Shown: positions 18,004-26,937, counted from the stretch's first letter. The stretch: DNA of 64,000 bases from Sutcliffiella deserti (GCF_020037475.1 NZ_JAIQDB010000005.1:62001-126000), one strand, 5' to 3'. The notes: generated by a model from the letters alone, not told the origin. A program made the numbers and translations.

Positions 18004-18177
18004 ATGGAGATCTTCGCGCTATTATGGTGGGTTATCGGGTTAATCGCACTGATTTGGGTATACGGTGATGCCAAGGAGAAACGCGGAACCAACATCGGCT
18101 GCTTATGGGCATTAGTTGTCTTTCTCCTAGGGCCGCTCGGGTTCATTGTCTACCTGTTTGTGCGGAATGCTGACTAA
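18004..18177 (+). CDS. Two-helix membrane protein, tandem copy 2
   Basis: A 57-residue paralogue of the preceding protein: DAKEKRGTNIGCLWALVV, then LLGPLGFIVYLFVR. AAAGGAG lies ten bases before ATG 18004, and it starts 14 bases after copy 1, so the two are one operon ending at the terminator below. The shared block suggests a hetero- or homo-oligomeric membrane unit; that is inference. Confidence 0.7.
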   Translation: MEIFALLWWVIGLIALIWVYGDAKEKRGTNIGCLWALVVFLLGPLGFIVYLFVRNAD

Positions 18178-18221
18178 GGTTTCGGATGTATCTTCATGAA
18201 GTCATAGCGAGTTAACAAGTG

Positions 18222-18255
18222 TGCGACCTTCCTATTTTGATAAGGTCGCATTTTT
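18222..18255 (+). terminator. Rho-independent terminator
   Basis: TGCGACCTT, 11-base loop, AAGGTCGCA, TTTTT. Ends the two-gene membrane-protein operon. Confidence 0.85.
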
Positions 18256-18272
18256 ATATTGTAAATAATTGG

Positions 18273-18301
18273 TGGGACGATGTACCTGTCCCTCTGTCCC
18301 A
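18273..18301 (-). repeat. Family A palindromic repeat
   Basis: On the minus strand GGGACAGAGGGACAGG then TACATCGTCCC, a near match to the 27-base family A unit (GGGACA...TGTCCC arms) found elsewhere in the window. Confidence 0.7.
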
Positions 18302-18451
18302 GTTTGCATAATTTTGTTGTAGATTGTATATTGATTTTAGTGTTAATTTTCCTCTGGGTGGTGTACAAAGCAGAATTACATTTATTAAGCTCTCTATCAT
18401 ATTTTGTCTCTTTAATTTTTGGAAAATTATAAATAAGAGGGTTGAGGAAAA

Positions 18452-19093
18452 ATGATGATACACACGAAAGAACAAACGATTTTTAACCATGTTGGGAACA
18501 AAATCACCACCGAGGATCGAGAGGTTAACATTATTGTCAGAATGGAAGAACCGCTTATCGTTGTTTTAGGGAATGTTTTAAGTGATGAGGAATGTGATGC
18601 ATTAATCAGTTTGTCCAAGGATAGAATACAACGGTCGAAAATTGGATCAATGCGGGAAGAAGATGACCTCAGAACGAGCAGCAGCATGTTCTTTGAAGAA
18701 GGCGAAAGCGATGTGGTTACGAGGATTGAAAAAAGAATCTCTCATATTATGAATATACCAATTGAACATGGAGACGGACTTCAAATTCTTAATTATAAAC
18801 CAGGGCAAGAATATAAAGCCCATTTTGACTTTTTCAGTTCCACAAGCAAAGCAGCAAGCAACCCCAGAATCAGTACACTTGTTATGTATTTGAATGATGT
18901 GGAGCAAGGCGGGGAAACGTTTTTTCCAGAGCTCAAACTTTCCATATCCCCTCAAAAAGGCATGGCCGTGTATTTTGAGTATTTCTATGATGACCAAGCT
19001 CTGAATGATTTAACTCTCCACGGGGGTGCACCAGTTATCGTTGGAGATAAGTGGGCTGCAACACAGTGGATGCGCAGGAAGCAGTTTAGATAG
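18452..19093 (+). CDS. 2-oxoglutarate/Fe(II) dioxygenase, prolyl 4-hydroxylase type
   Basis: A 213-residue enzyme that would hydroxylate a substrate (classically proline) using Fe(II), O2 and 2-oxoglutarate. The double-stranded beta-helix shows metal ligands His124 and Asp126 (AHFDFF) and His190 (LHGGAPV), with Lys200 in GDKWAATQW for 2-oxoglutarate. VMYLNDVEQGGETFFP is the usual strand before them. ATG 18452 or the next ATG 18455 follows GAGGAAA. Bacillus homologues hydroxylate collagen-like or other proline-rich peptides; the target here is unknown. Confidence 0.9.
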   Translation: MMIHTKEQTIFNHVGNKITTEDREVNIIVRMEEPLIVVLGNVLSDEECDALISLSKDRIQRSKIGSMREEDDLRTSSSMFFEEGESDVVTRIEKRISHIMNIPIEHGDGLQILNYKPGQEYKAHFDFFSSTSKAASNPRISTLVMYLNDVEQGGETFFPELKLSISPQKGMAVYFEYFYDDQALNDLTLHGGAPVIVGDKWAATQWMRRKQFR

Positions 19094-19144
19094 GAATACG
19101 ACTATGCACTAGGGAAGAAATGTCAGGTTCTTTTACCGAGGAAA

Positions 19145-19174
19145 TGGGACAAGGGACCAGTCCCCACTGTCCCA
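19145..19174 (+). repeat. Family A palindromic repeat
   Basis: TGGGACAAGGGACC then AGTCCCCACTGTCCCA: GGGACA/TGTCCC arms around an altered centre. Confidence 0.6.
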
Positions 19175-19198
19175 GTGCATTTTAGTACAATAGAATTT

Positions 19199-19220
19199 TT
19201 CAAACAAACGTTTGATTGAA
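19199..19220. promoter_or_regulatory. Operator-like 22-bp palindrome
   Basis: TTCAAACAAAC centred on GTTTGATTGAA, palindromic except for one A/T pair. A nearly identical site is at 38913-38936. The form resembles operators of TetR-type regulators; no cognate regulator is adjacent. Confidence 0.4.
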
Positions 19221-19382
19221 AAAAATGAGAATCGTTGGGGCGCATGGGATTGAAAAAAATAAAAGGAATCAACTTTTGAAAAAGGTTTTGTAGGAAAGTG
19301 ATATTAATCCTCTAGTCTATGCTTAAGGTAGAATAGTCTTTAGATTTGGTTTTACAGCTGAAAAGAATAGTTATTACTGACG

Positions 19383-19416
19383 GGAACTTCGAGTGTTTAT
19401 CGGAAGTTTCTTTTTT
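19383..19416 (+). terminator. Possible terminator
   Basis: GGGAACTTC, 11 bases, CGGAAGTTTC followed by TTTTTT. It lies upstream of rlmCD with no intact gene before it. Confidence 0.4.
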
Positions 19417-19538
19417 AATTGCAATTTCAGCAGTCTTAACCGTCCTCACCTTTTTGCAAGCAGCAACCTCAACTGGCAACGCCCCCCGCCATATGGTACA
19501 ATCGTTAGAGCGATTTTAACGTGGAGGAAAGAAAACTC

Positions 19539-20915
19539 ATGACGGTATTACAACCACCAGTACAGAAAAATGACTATTACGATGTGACAGTGGAAGATTT
19601 GACACATGATGGCGCAGGGGTAGCAAAAATCAACGGCTATCCCATCTTTGTGTCCAATGCCCTGCCACAGGAAAAGATAAAAATAAAAATAACCAAAGTG
19701 AAAAAAGGCTACGCATTCGGTCGCATAGAAGAGACCTATAAAGAAAGCCCTTATCGAGTCAATGCTCCTTGTCCTATCTACAAACAATGTGGCGGCTGTC
19801 AGCTCCAGCATCTGAGCTATGAAGGCCAGCTTGTTGCTAAAAGAAAACAAGTGGCAGATGTGTTAGAACGAATCGGCCATCTAAAAGATATCCCGGTTCA
19901 CCCGGTTCTTGGCATGGACCACAATCCATGGCGCTACCGCAACAAAGCACAGGTTCCGATTGGAGAAAGAGAAGGCGGACTGATCGCAGGCTTCTACCAG
20001 CAGCGCAGCCACGAAATTATTGAAATGAAAGACTGCCTCATCCAACAGGAAACCAACGACCGTGTGGTACAGACCGTTCGAGGAATCTGTGAAAAGCATG
20101 GCGTGCGTGCTTATAATGAGAAAACACATAAAGGTGTGTTGCGGCATGTGATGGCAAGGTATGGACTTGTTACGGGTGAAGTGATGGTCGTGCTGATTAC
20201 GAGAACACCGGACATTCAGAATAGGAAGGCAATCGTGGAAGAGATCACAGCAGCGTTGCCGGAAGTGAAGTCAGTAGTGCAGAACGTGAATACGAAGAAA
20301 ACGAACGTAATTTTTGGAGATGAGACTCGTGTGCTCTGGGGCGAGGAATACATCTACGACTATATCGGCGACATCAAATTCGCCATTTCGGCTCGTTCCT
20401 TCTATCAAGTAAACCCTGAGCAGACAAAGGTGCTTTATGACAAAGCGTTGGAGTATGCTGATTTGACTGGAGAAGAAACCGTGATCGATGCATATTGCGG
20501 GATTGGGACGATTTCTTTGTTCTTAGCTCAGAAGGCAAAGAAGGTTTACGGAGTAGAGATTGTACCGGAAGCAATTGAAGATGCCAAGCGCAATGCTCTG
20601 TTGAACGGAATTGACAACGCAGAGTTTGGTGTGGGAGAAGCAGAAGTAGTGATTCCGAAGTGGTATAAGGAAGGAATTACGGCAGACGTGTTAGTGGTCG
20701 ACCCGCCGAGAAAAGGCTGCGATGAAGCTTTATTGCAGACGATTATTAAGATGAAACCGAAGAAGGTTGTGTATGTATCCTGTAATCCGGCGACACTTGC
20801 GAGGGATTTGAGAGTGTTGGAGGATGGGGGATATAGGACGGTTGAGGTGCAGCCGGTGGATATGTTTCCGCATACGGTGCATTGTGAGGCGGTGGCTAGG
20901 GTAGAGCTCAAATAA
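19539..20915 (+). CDS. rlmCD: 23S rRNA (uracil-5-)-methyltransferase RlmCD
   Basis: A 458-residue SAM-dependent methyltransferase that makes 5-methyluridine in 23S rRNA (U747 and U1939 in B. subtilis). ATG 19539 follows GTGGAGG at the right distance; reading from GTG 19521 would include the ribosome site. Domains: TRAM (about 12-66, [13 protein letters not shown]), iron-sulfur cysteines Cys78, Cys84, Cys87 ([10 protein letters not shown]), SAM motif [13 protein letters not shown], and VDPPRKGC followed by [13 protein letters not shown] carrying the catalytic Cys. The sequence is close to B. subtilis YefA as I recall it. A core gene marking the left side of the accessory region. Confidence 0.93.
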   Translation: MTVLQPPVQKNDYYDVTVEDLTHDGAGVAKINGYPIFVSNALPQEKIKIKITKVKKGYAFGRIEETYKESPYRVNAPCPIYKQCGGCQLQHLSYEGQLVAKRKQVADVLERIGHLKDIPVHPVLGMDHNPWRYRNKAQVPIGEREGGLIAGFYQQRSHEIIEMKDCLIQQETNDRVVQTVRGICEKHGVRAYNEKTHKGVLRHVMARYGLVTGEVMVVLITRTPDIQNRKAIVEEITAALPEVKSVVQNVNTKKTNVIFGDETRVLWGEEYIYDYIGDIKFAISARSFYQVNPEQTKVLYDKALEYADLTGEETVIDAYCGIGTISLFLAQKAKKVYGVEIVPEAIEDAKRNALLNGIDNAEFGVGEAEVVIPKWYKEGITADVLVVDPPRKGCDEALLQTIIKMKPKKVVYVSCNPATLARDLRVLEDGGYRTVEVQPVDMFPHTVHCEAVARVELK

Positions 20916-21710
20916 CCGGTTCTGTTTTATTCACTATATAAAGTCTATTTTACAATTGATAATCATCAATTTGGAATTCTCTTAAAAGGAAAGTGCCAAA
21001 AGTGCGAACATGAAGTGGCTAGAGTTGTTGAAAATGAGTAGGGAAATATGGTGAGGCAAATCCTACATTGTAAAATGTATTGAAACATCGGTACGGTCCT
21101 TTCGATTCTTTTAAAAAACTATATAAAAATTAATCTTAACAAAAGAGACAGGCTCTCAATCTGTCTCTTTTTGTCGTGGGGGATGAGAGAATCAGCGCCT
21201 AGTAAGTCTGGCTTGCTCTTAAGTATTATTTTACGAGTATTTTGTTTAACTGGACATCAAGTTATTTTTTAAACAATCCTCCGCTAAGCTTTATCAATCA
21301 GAATTAAATTTTGGTTGATATGGAGTAAAGTTTTTACCTACTGGAACTGGTTTCATCTCAAAAGAAATCTTTAGAGGCATTAAATCGTTTTGAATATTCT
21401 ATCTTAATGTATAATCGAAAATGGTATAATAAGGTATAAAATATTAGTTAAAGGAGTTTAGTGTGGGAGTTTTAAAAGGAAGAGAAGAGTTAAGATGGAT
21501 ACGGGGACAGATACGTTTTCCAATATAGTATATACATATTGGTCAGAGGGAAAGGTTTTACTTCCATCAATTAAGAATTCTTATACCATTTTATACTTTT
21601 GATATAACAACTAGTGTTAATATTAATTATGAAGTTTATTTTAGATCACCATACAAATGGAAATAATACATATAATTAAATTTAAATAAATATTAGAAGG
21701 TGGGGATGAT
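20916..21710 (+). other. 795-bp gap: gene fragment, terminator, AT-rich leader
   Basis: No intact gene. A plus-strand frame 20923-21042 without a start reads FTIDNHQFGILLKG, then CQKCEHEVARVVENE and stops; it looks like the 3' end of a small zinc-ribbon-type gene, and is uncertain. After the terminator at 21142-21173 the DNA becomes AT-rich and nothing recognisable is seen until GAAGGTGGGGATGAT before the DUF262 gene. The left border of the accessory region probably lies here. Confidence 0.4.
21142..21173 (+). terminator. Rho-independent terminator
   Basis: AAAGAGACAG, nine-base loop, CTGTCTCTTTTTG. Strong 10-bp stem; probably ends the rlmCD transcript. Confidence 0.8.
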
Positions 21711-22871
21711 ATGGAAGATAAGATTCTTGAAGAGTTAGAAAACCTTGATTCAGAGGACGGCCAACTAATAGATGTTTCTATCTCGGAAAATGAACATAAT
21801 ATTTATCCTGAAGCAAATATAAAAGTTGAAAGAAGCCAGTACTCTATCTTTGAATTGAATCGTAAATATTTAAGGGATCAATTGATATTAGACCCTGATT
21901 TTCAAAGAGAGGTTGTTTGGAAAAAGGATCAGCAATCAGAATTAATAGAATCTGTTTTAATGGGGATACCACTTCCAATATTTTATTTGAATGAAACAAA
22001 AGATGGAGAACTAGTAGTTATCGATGGACGTCAACGCTTAACCACTTTTTTTTCCTTCTTGCAAAATGAATTTAAATTAAAAAACCTCAAAGTACTTAAA
22101 TCTCTAAACGGTTTATTTTTTCAGGAACTTGAAGACAAAATGAAGGCAAATTTAGAGGATTTTCAAATAATTGCTCAAGTGATTAAGCCTCCTACGCCGG
22201 ATAGAATAAAATTTGACATATTTGATAGGGTTAATAGGGGTGGAACTCCTTTAAATAATCAAGAAATGAGAAATGCGTTGTATCAAGGTAAATCAACCAT
22301 TTTACTTAGAAATCTGGTTCAACTAGATATATTTACTGCCGTAACCAGTAATTCTATAAATTCTACAAGAATGAAAGACCGTTATTTGGTCTTAAGATTC
22401 ATTTCATTTTATTTATGGAAGAAAGGTCATCTTGTCGACCCTAATGGATCAACAATTGAATATAAGTATGATATTGATGAGTTCCTTGGGAAATCAATGG
22501 AGTATCTGAATAAGTGCAAGGATGAAGAAATTGAATATTTAATAACTATTTTCAAGATCTCTATGGAAAATAACTATATTGTATTTGGAGAAGGTTCATC
22601 CTTTAGAAGGCTATCCAATAGTGATAAAAAAAATCCAATAAACATGATTTTATTTGAAGCATTTGGTTATTTATTTGCACATTTTGATCAAAAATATTGC
22701 CATGAATATAAGGAGTATCTAAAGGGAATGTGTAATGAATTATTAAGTACAAGAGAATTAAATAAGTTACTTACCGATGATAGAGGTCGTGGAATTGTTA
22801 TTCCTGAGGTGTTTAGCATGTTTGATGATATGAAGGAGAGGTTTTTACATGATTACAAATCTAACGATTAA
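21711..22871 (+). CDS. DUF262 (GmrS/ParB-like) protein, gene 1 of a defence-like operon
   Basis: A 386-residue protein with an N-terminal DUF262 domain: FELNRKYLRDQLILDPDFQREVVW, then IPLPIFYLNE and the nucleotide-binding/nuclease motif IDGRQRL (Asp105, Arg107, Gln108, Arg109), then FDRVNRGGTPLNNQEMRNALYQG. DUF262 is the domain of GmrSD type IV restriction enzymes and of SspE. The DUF1524/HNH partner domain of those proteins is absent, so any cleavage must use the DUF262 fold or the partner genes. The ATPase gene overlaps its end by 23 bases, so expression is coupled. Confidence 0.88.
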   Translation: MEDKILEELENLDSEDGQLIDVSISENEHNIYPEANIKVERSQYSIFELNRKYLRDQLILDPDFQREVVWKKDQQSELIESVLMGIPLPIFYLNETKDGELVVIDGRQRLTTFFSFLQNEFKLKNLKVLKSLNGLFFQELEDKMKANLEDFQIIAQVIKPPTPDRIKFDIFDRVNRGGTPLNNQEMRNALYQGKSTILLRNLVQLDIFTAVTSNSINSTRMKDRYLVLRFISFYLWKKGHLVDPNGSTIEYKYDIDEFLGKSMEYLNKCKDEEIEYLITIFKISMENNYIVFGEGSSFRRLSNSDKKNPINMILFEAFGYLFAHFDQKYCHEYKEYLKGMCNELLSTRELNKLLTDDRGRGIVIPEVFSMFDDMKERFLHDYKSND

Positions 22872-23910
22872 TGGTCTTAAGAGTTTCGATGAAACTTCTC
22901 TTGATTTAAATAATTTTACGTTACTCGTAGGAATGAATTCTGCAGGGAAATCCACAGTAATACAAGCATTATTACTAGTGATTCAAAATATAACTGACGA
23001 TGGACGTTCGCCTTTAAATGGCAGTTTAGTATCTTTAGGGGAATTTTCAGATGCAAGGAATTTTATTAAGAATTCAAAGTCTTTTTCTATAAATCTAAGG
23101 TCTCAATCTGAAGGTATAACACTTAATTTTGTTGAAGATGATGGCGTTGTTAAGTGTGAAGTAAACCCAAATGAGAATGAACTGACTAAGTACTTACACC
23201 AAAAGAATAAAAACATTCATTATCTATCTTCAAAAAGAATAGGCTCCCAAGATTTATATGGTAAAAACTTCGAAAAATATAATGACTTTGGCATCTTAGG
23301 AGAATATGCAATAGATTATTATGAATTAAATAAACAAAATCCAGTTGAAGAGTACTTAATTAAGGATAAGAATGTTGGTTCTACCCTTGCTCTACAATTG
23401 AATTATTGGCTGAAATACATTGTGAATAGTGAGTTAATTACAGAAGATATAAAAGATACAGATCAGGTCAAAGCAAAATTCTTATCTGTAAATAATCGGT
23501 ATGTTAGACCTAAAAACATTGGTTCGGGGCTAAGTTATATAGTTTCAATACTTGTCAGTGCTTTAACCTCTAAAAAAGGTGACCTAATTATTATTGAAAA
23601 CCCAGAAATACATTTGCACCCACGTGCTCAGTCTAAATTAACAGAATTCTTAACTTTTACTTCTCAAAATGGAATTAGATTCGTAATTGAAACTCATAGT
23701 GATCATATCTTTAATGGGGTACGAAAATCAATTAATAAAAAAAATATAGCTAAAGAAAATGTTTCAGTATACTTTTTTTCTATAGATAAGAATGAAATGG
23801 TCTCAAATTCAGTTAATATTGGATTTGATAATAATGGAAATGTCATTAATCATCAAGAAGGACTATTTGATCAGTTTGATGACGACTTAGATGAATTATT
23901 GGGGTTGTAA
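22849..23910 (+). CDS. SMC/OLD-like AAA ATPase, gene 2 of the operon
   Basis: A 353-residue P-loop ATPase: Walker A GMNSAGKST at 28-36 very near the N-terminus, a signature-like SGLSYIVSIL, Walker B LIIIENPEIHLHP at 246-258 and a D-loop/H-loop ETHSDHIFNGVRKSI. This is the ABC-type head of OLD, RecF and DUF3696 proteins. There is no long coiled coil and no TOPRIM nuclease motif, which an OLD nuclease would carry C-terminally. The acidic tail ends DDDLDELLGL. ATG 22849 lies inside the DUF262 gene and the next gene starts two bases after the stop. Confidence 0.88.
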   Translation: MITNLTINGLKSFDETSLDLNNFTLLVGMNSAGKSTVIQALLLVIQNITDDGRSPLNGSLVSLGEFSDARNFIKNSKSFSINLRSQSEGITLNFVEDDGVVKCEVNPNENELTKYLHQKNKNIHYLSSKRIGSQDLYGKNFEKYNDFGILGEYAIDYYELNKQNPVEEYLIKDKNVGSTLALQLNYWLKYIVNSELITEDIKDTDQVKAKFLSVNNRYVRPKNIGSGLSYIVSILVSALTSKKGDLIIIENPEIHLHPRAQSKLTEFLTFTSQNGIRFVIETHSDHIFNGVRKSINKKNIAKENVSVYFFSIDKNEMVSNSVNIGFDNNGNVINHQEGLFDQFDDDLDELLGL

Positions 23911-23912
23911 TT

Positions 23913-24770
23913 ATGGAAATTTTAATTAATGAACTTTCTCTGGATGGTAGTTTTGAAAAATTAGAGGATTTTTATGACTCGTTAGGTGGATTATTAAAAA
24001 TACAAAAATTAATGGAATCTTCTAATGCCTCGTTCTCAAAACACCATGAGTTATATACATTTAAGGTTACAAATGATATGAGCCTACATGACGCTTTTAG
24101 AGACAAAAGATCAAGAAGTAATAACAAGATTCGTCGATTTAAACAATTATTAAACAGCCTAATGTCTGACCCCTCATTCTGGCATGAGGATCAAAGACAT
24201 AAGGATACTGATCGATATACTTGCCAGTTTACAAGTGAAACCAATGGTTATTCCCTTGCAGAAGCATGCGAAAGAGCTAAGGTGGTTTTATCATTTGAAA
24301 ATGCTAGCTTTGTAGATAACCTTTTGGAAATTAAAAAAAATGGAGTTTTAATCGATATAATAAATATTCAAGAGCACTTGAGTCTTTGTGATTTACTATA
24401 CGAAAAATATTTGATAGATGCTAGAGTTTATTGTAATCATAGATTTAATGGTACTAATCTATCATTTGAATACTTAGAAGAAGGCTACGATTTTAATATT
24501 CTCGAAGAAGATGAGGAGAGAGCGTTTATTTCTTCCTTTAAGATGTTTAGCGAAATGAGTTGGGATGCAATATTAAAATCTGATGGATTAGAATACAAGA
24601 AATATCAGCCATCCAAAAAAGATAATTGGTTTTTGAACTCTCCCTACACGAATAAGCAGATTTATAAATTTAGGACAAGCCAAAGGTTTCGGTGTTTCGG
24701 ATATAGAGAAGGAGATTTATTTATTGTATTAAGATTTGAAAGGGATCACACTATTAGTAATAAAGGTTAA
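23913..24770 (+). CDS. Uncharacterised protein, gene 3 of the operon
   Basis: A 285-residue protein I do not recognise. It starts at ATG 23913, two bases after the ATPase stop. The first half is helical and charged, with LRDK-like RDKRSRSNNKIRRFKQLL. The middle carries an AEACERAKVVLSF segment. The C-terminal 40 residues read IYKFRTSQRFRCFGYREGDLF then IVLRFERDH, a strand-rich pattern reminiscent of RelE/YoeB-type toxins. That hint is weak. Its fixed place behind a DUF262 protein and an ATPase suggests an effector or specificity subunit. AT-rich like its two partners. Confidence 0.8.
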   Translation: MEILINELSLDGSFEKLEDFYDSLGGLLKIQKLMESSNASFSKHHELYTFKVTNDMSLHDAFRDKRSRSNNKIRRFKQLLNSLMSDPSFWHEDQRHKDTDRYTCQFTSETNGYSLAEACERAKVVLSFENASFVDNLLEIKKNGVLIDIINIQEHLSLCDLLYEKYLIDARVYCNHRFNGTNLSFEYLEEGYDFNILEEDEERAFISSFKMFSEMSWDAILKSDGLEYKKYQPSKKDNWFLNSPYTNKQIYKFRTSQRFRCFGYREGDLFIVLRFERDHTISNKG

Positions 24771-24806
24771 TACTGTAAAAGTAAATGACTCTAAATATGG
24801 CAAGGG

Positions 24807-26285
24807 ATGGAATATTTAGATAGTTGTCTAACAGATTCTCTTACCGACCCGGTTTACGAGTATTATATTGAGCAGGCCCCTGTTTTTGTAAAGGGTCAGG
24901 CGCAGAAGTTACGGGATTTTATTAAACGGTACATACAGTTTGGTGATAATAAGGAAAATCTCTATAAAATTGAGAACGGTCGTATCCGTCCATCCAAGTC
25001 ACTGCAGGATTCTCTTAACAAAATGCTAAAGGGAAATGAAGAGTTTATTATGATAGATGATCAGAAGGTAGTGTATGAGGAAGCGGTCTATCTTGCAAAG
25101 GAAGCCTTACGGACGAACACAAAGCAAGTAATGGTGGTAAAAGGTGGGCCTGGGACAGGGAAATCAGTACTGGCAATTAATCTACTAGTCTACCTGACGA
25201 ACCAAAGCATGGTCTGTCAGTACGTAACAAAGAATGCTGCTCCTCGGAATATATACTCTACTAAACTTAAAAGTGATTTCAGAAAAGGGCATATTGATAA
25301 TCTTTTTAAAGGTTCTGGGAGCTATGTAAACGCACCGAAAGATGAATTTGATGTCCTAGTTGTGGATGAAGCCCATCGATTTAACTTGAAGTCCGGGATG
25401 TTTCAGAACCTAGGAGAGAACCAGACGAAAGAGATCATAGAAGCATCCAAGTTCTCCATCTTCTTCATTGATGAAAGACAGAGAGTAACATTAAAGGATG
25501 CAGGCAGTTTAAGAGAAATAGGAAGATTTGCAAAAGAACATAACGCACCCCTGACCATCATGAACCTTGAATCCCAATTCCGCTGTGATGGGTCCGACGG
25601 TTACCTTGCATGGCTGGATGATGTTCTGCAGATCCGTGAAACTGCAAACTCCGATTACATTGGTAGCCAGTATGATTTTAGAGTATTCGATGACCCCAAT
25701 GAAATGCGTAGAGAAATAGTTAGCAAAAATCAAAACAATAAATCACGAATTGTAGCTGGTTACTGCTGGAACTGGGATAAGGAAGGGAAAAGCAATACCA
25801 ATCATTATGACATTGTACTGGAAAAGCACGACTTCAAAATGAGTTGGAACTTAGACAACTCCGCTACTTGGGCAATCGATTCCGAGTCAGTAAATGAAGC
25901 AGGCTGTATTCACACATGTCAGGGATTAGAGTTTGAATATGTAGGAGTTATCATTGGAGATGACATGCGGGTAGAGAACGGAAAGGTGATTACTGACCAT
26001 ACCAAAAGGGCAAAGACTGATTCCTCTTTAAAAGGATTGAAAAAATTGTTAAAGGAAGACCCAATTAATGCAGCAAAGGTAGCAGATGAAATAATCAGGA
26101 ATACATATAGGACTTTGATGACTAGAGGGCAGAAGGGTTGTTATGTGTATTGTACGGATGCTGGGCTGGGTGAGTATTTGAGAGAGCGGTTTGCGGAGAG
26201 TAATGCTGTTTATAGAGAAAATGAATTTTTCCTTGATGAGTCGATGGTTGCGGAAGGTGAAAGTAGTTATAGGGTGAAGGAATAA
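24807..26285 (+). CDS. DUF2075 helicase/ATPase, N-terminally truncated
   Basis: A 492-residue superfamily 1-type ATPase: Walker A GGPGTGKSV at about 113-120, Walker B VLVVDEAHRF, FFIDERQRVT, NLESQFRC, and the C-terminal TCQGLEFEYVGVIIGDD and NTYRTLMTRGQKGCYVYC. As I recall the family, full members run to about 620-660 residues with an N-terminal nuclease-like domain before the LTDP.YE..I..AP block; here that block begins at residue 12. ATG 24807 has no proper ribosome site, and an in-frame TAA lies 15 bases upstream. The missing part coincides with the end of the three-gene operon, so this is probably a broken gene. Confidence 0.82.
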   Translation: MEYLDSCLTDSLTDPVYEYYIEQAPVFVKGQAQKLRDFIKRYIQFGDNKENLYKIENGRIRPSKSLQDSLNKMLKGNEEFIMIDDQKVVYEEAVYLAKEALRTNTKQVMVVKGGPGTGKSVLAINLLVYLTNQSMVCQYVTKNAAPRNIYSTKLKSDFRKGHIDNLFKGSGSYVNAPKDEFDVLVVDEAHRFNLKSGMFQNLGENQTKEIIEASKFSIFFIDERQRVTLKDAGSLREIGRFAKEHNAPLTIMNLESQFRCDGSDGYLAWLDDVLQIRETANSDYIGSQYDFRVFDDPNEMRREIVSKNQNNKSRIVAGYCWNWDKEGKSNTNHYDIVLEKHDFKMSWNLDNSATWAIDSESVNEAGCIHTCQGLEFEYVGVIIGDDMRVENGKVITDHTKRAKTDSSLKGLKKLLKEDPINAAKVADEIIRNTYRTLMTRGQKGCYVYCTDAGLGEYLRERFAESNAVYRENEFFLDESMVAEGESSYRVKE

Positions 26286-26288
26286 AGA

Positions 26289-26356
26289 GGGGCAGAGGGA
26301 CAGGTACAGTGCCCCGTTTCTGATATGTTTGGGACACTGTACTGTCCCCTTGTCCC
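26289..26356. repeat. Inverted pair of family A repeats
   Basis: A plus-oriented copy at 26289-26315 (GGGGCA...TGCCCC arms, a compensated variant of GGGACA/TGTCCC) is followed 15 bases later by a minus-oriented copy at 26331-26356. The pair makes a cruciform like the paired REP units of other bacteria. A 12-bp inverted repeat ATTTTGAATTCG/CGAATTCAAAAT (26357-26368 and 26393-26404) follows. Confidence 0.8.
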
Positions 26357-26529
26357 ATTTTGAATTCGTATTGGGTCCTTCGTTTATAATATCGAATTCA
26401 AAATGAACAGCTAATTATTATTAGAATTATATTGGATCGTCTGGTAATATCTACAAGTGAATTACCAAATCAAAGTCAGGGGAACCGTACCTGTGGCTTC
26501 TGGAAATGTCGATACCGAGGAGGACGAGG

Positions 26530-26937
26530 TTGAGTAAATTTGATATATTGACAAAATACGTTCCTATCATCCAGGCAGATAGTATTGGTGAATGGATTAT
26601 AGATAAAGAAAACTGTGAAAAATCGGAGCATCCGATTCAGATGCCTTCTGTACGTTATTCCGAAATGGTGAATAACTTCATCGACGACGTTTACACCTTC
26701 GAAGAAAGTAATAAAGATATGGAACTTACCCGTTATGGAGATATTCTCAAAGATAACGGCCTTGAATGGGGTACGGAATCTATGAATAATACTGATGTTT
26801 CAAATTTGAATGCAAAGTGTGTGCTTGCACTTATTATGGGTGCTGTAAGAGCCGAGCGATTTTGTGATGGCGCTTTATTAGATCTTTTTAAGAGCGGCTG
26901 CATATTGAAGTGGCTTGAAAGATTAAACAGGAGTTAG
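26530..26937 (+). CDS. DUF6508 family protein
   Basis: A 135-residue soluble protein. TTG 26530 is chosen because GAGGAGG lies seven bases upstream and the sequence then begins at the conserved LSKFDILTKYVPIIQ. Later blocks are GEWIIDKEN, MPSVRYSEMVNNFIDDVYTF and LALIMGAVRAERFCDGALL. It matches an uncharacterised family I recall as DUF6508, often found in accessory regions. Function unknown. Confidence 0.75.
   Translation: MSKFDILTKYVPIIQADSIGEWIIDKENCEKSEHPIQMPSVRYSEMVNNFIDDVYTFEESNKDMELTRYGDILKDNGLEWGTESMNNTDVSNLNAKCVLALIMGAVRAERFCDGALLDLFKSGCILKWLERLNRS

Noticed and set aside
19199..19220. LexA/SOS box reading of the palindrome
   Set aside because: Matches 12 of 14 consensus positions but both outer conserved bases differ, and neither site is next to DNA-repair genes.
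23913..24770. Naming gene 3 of the triad a RelE-type toxin
   Set aside because: Only a 40-residue C-terminal pattern suggests it; the rest does not fit and no antitoxin is visible.
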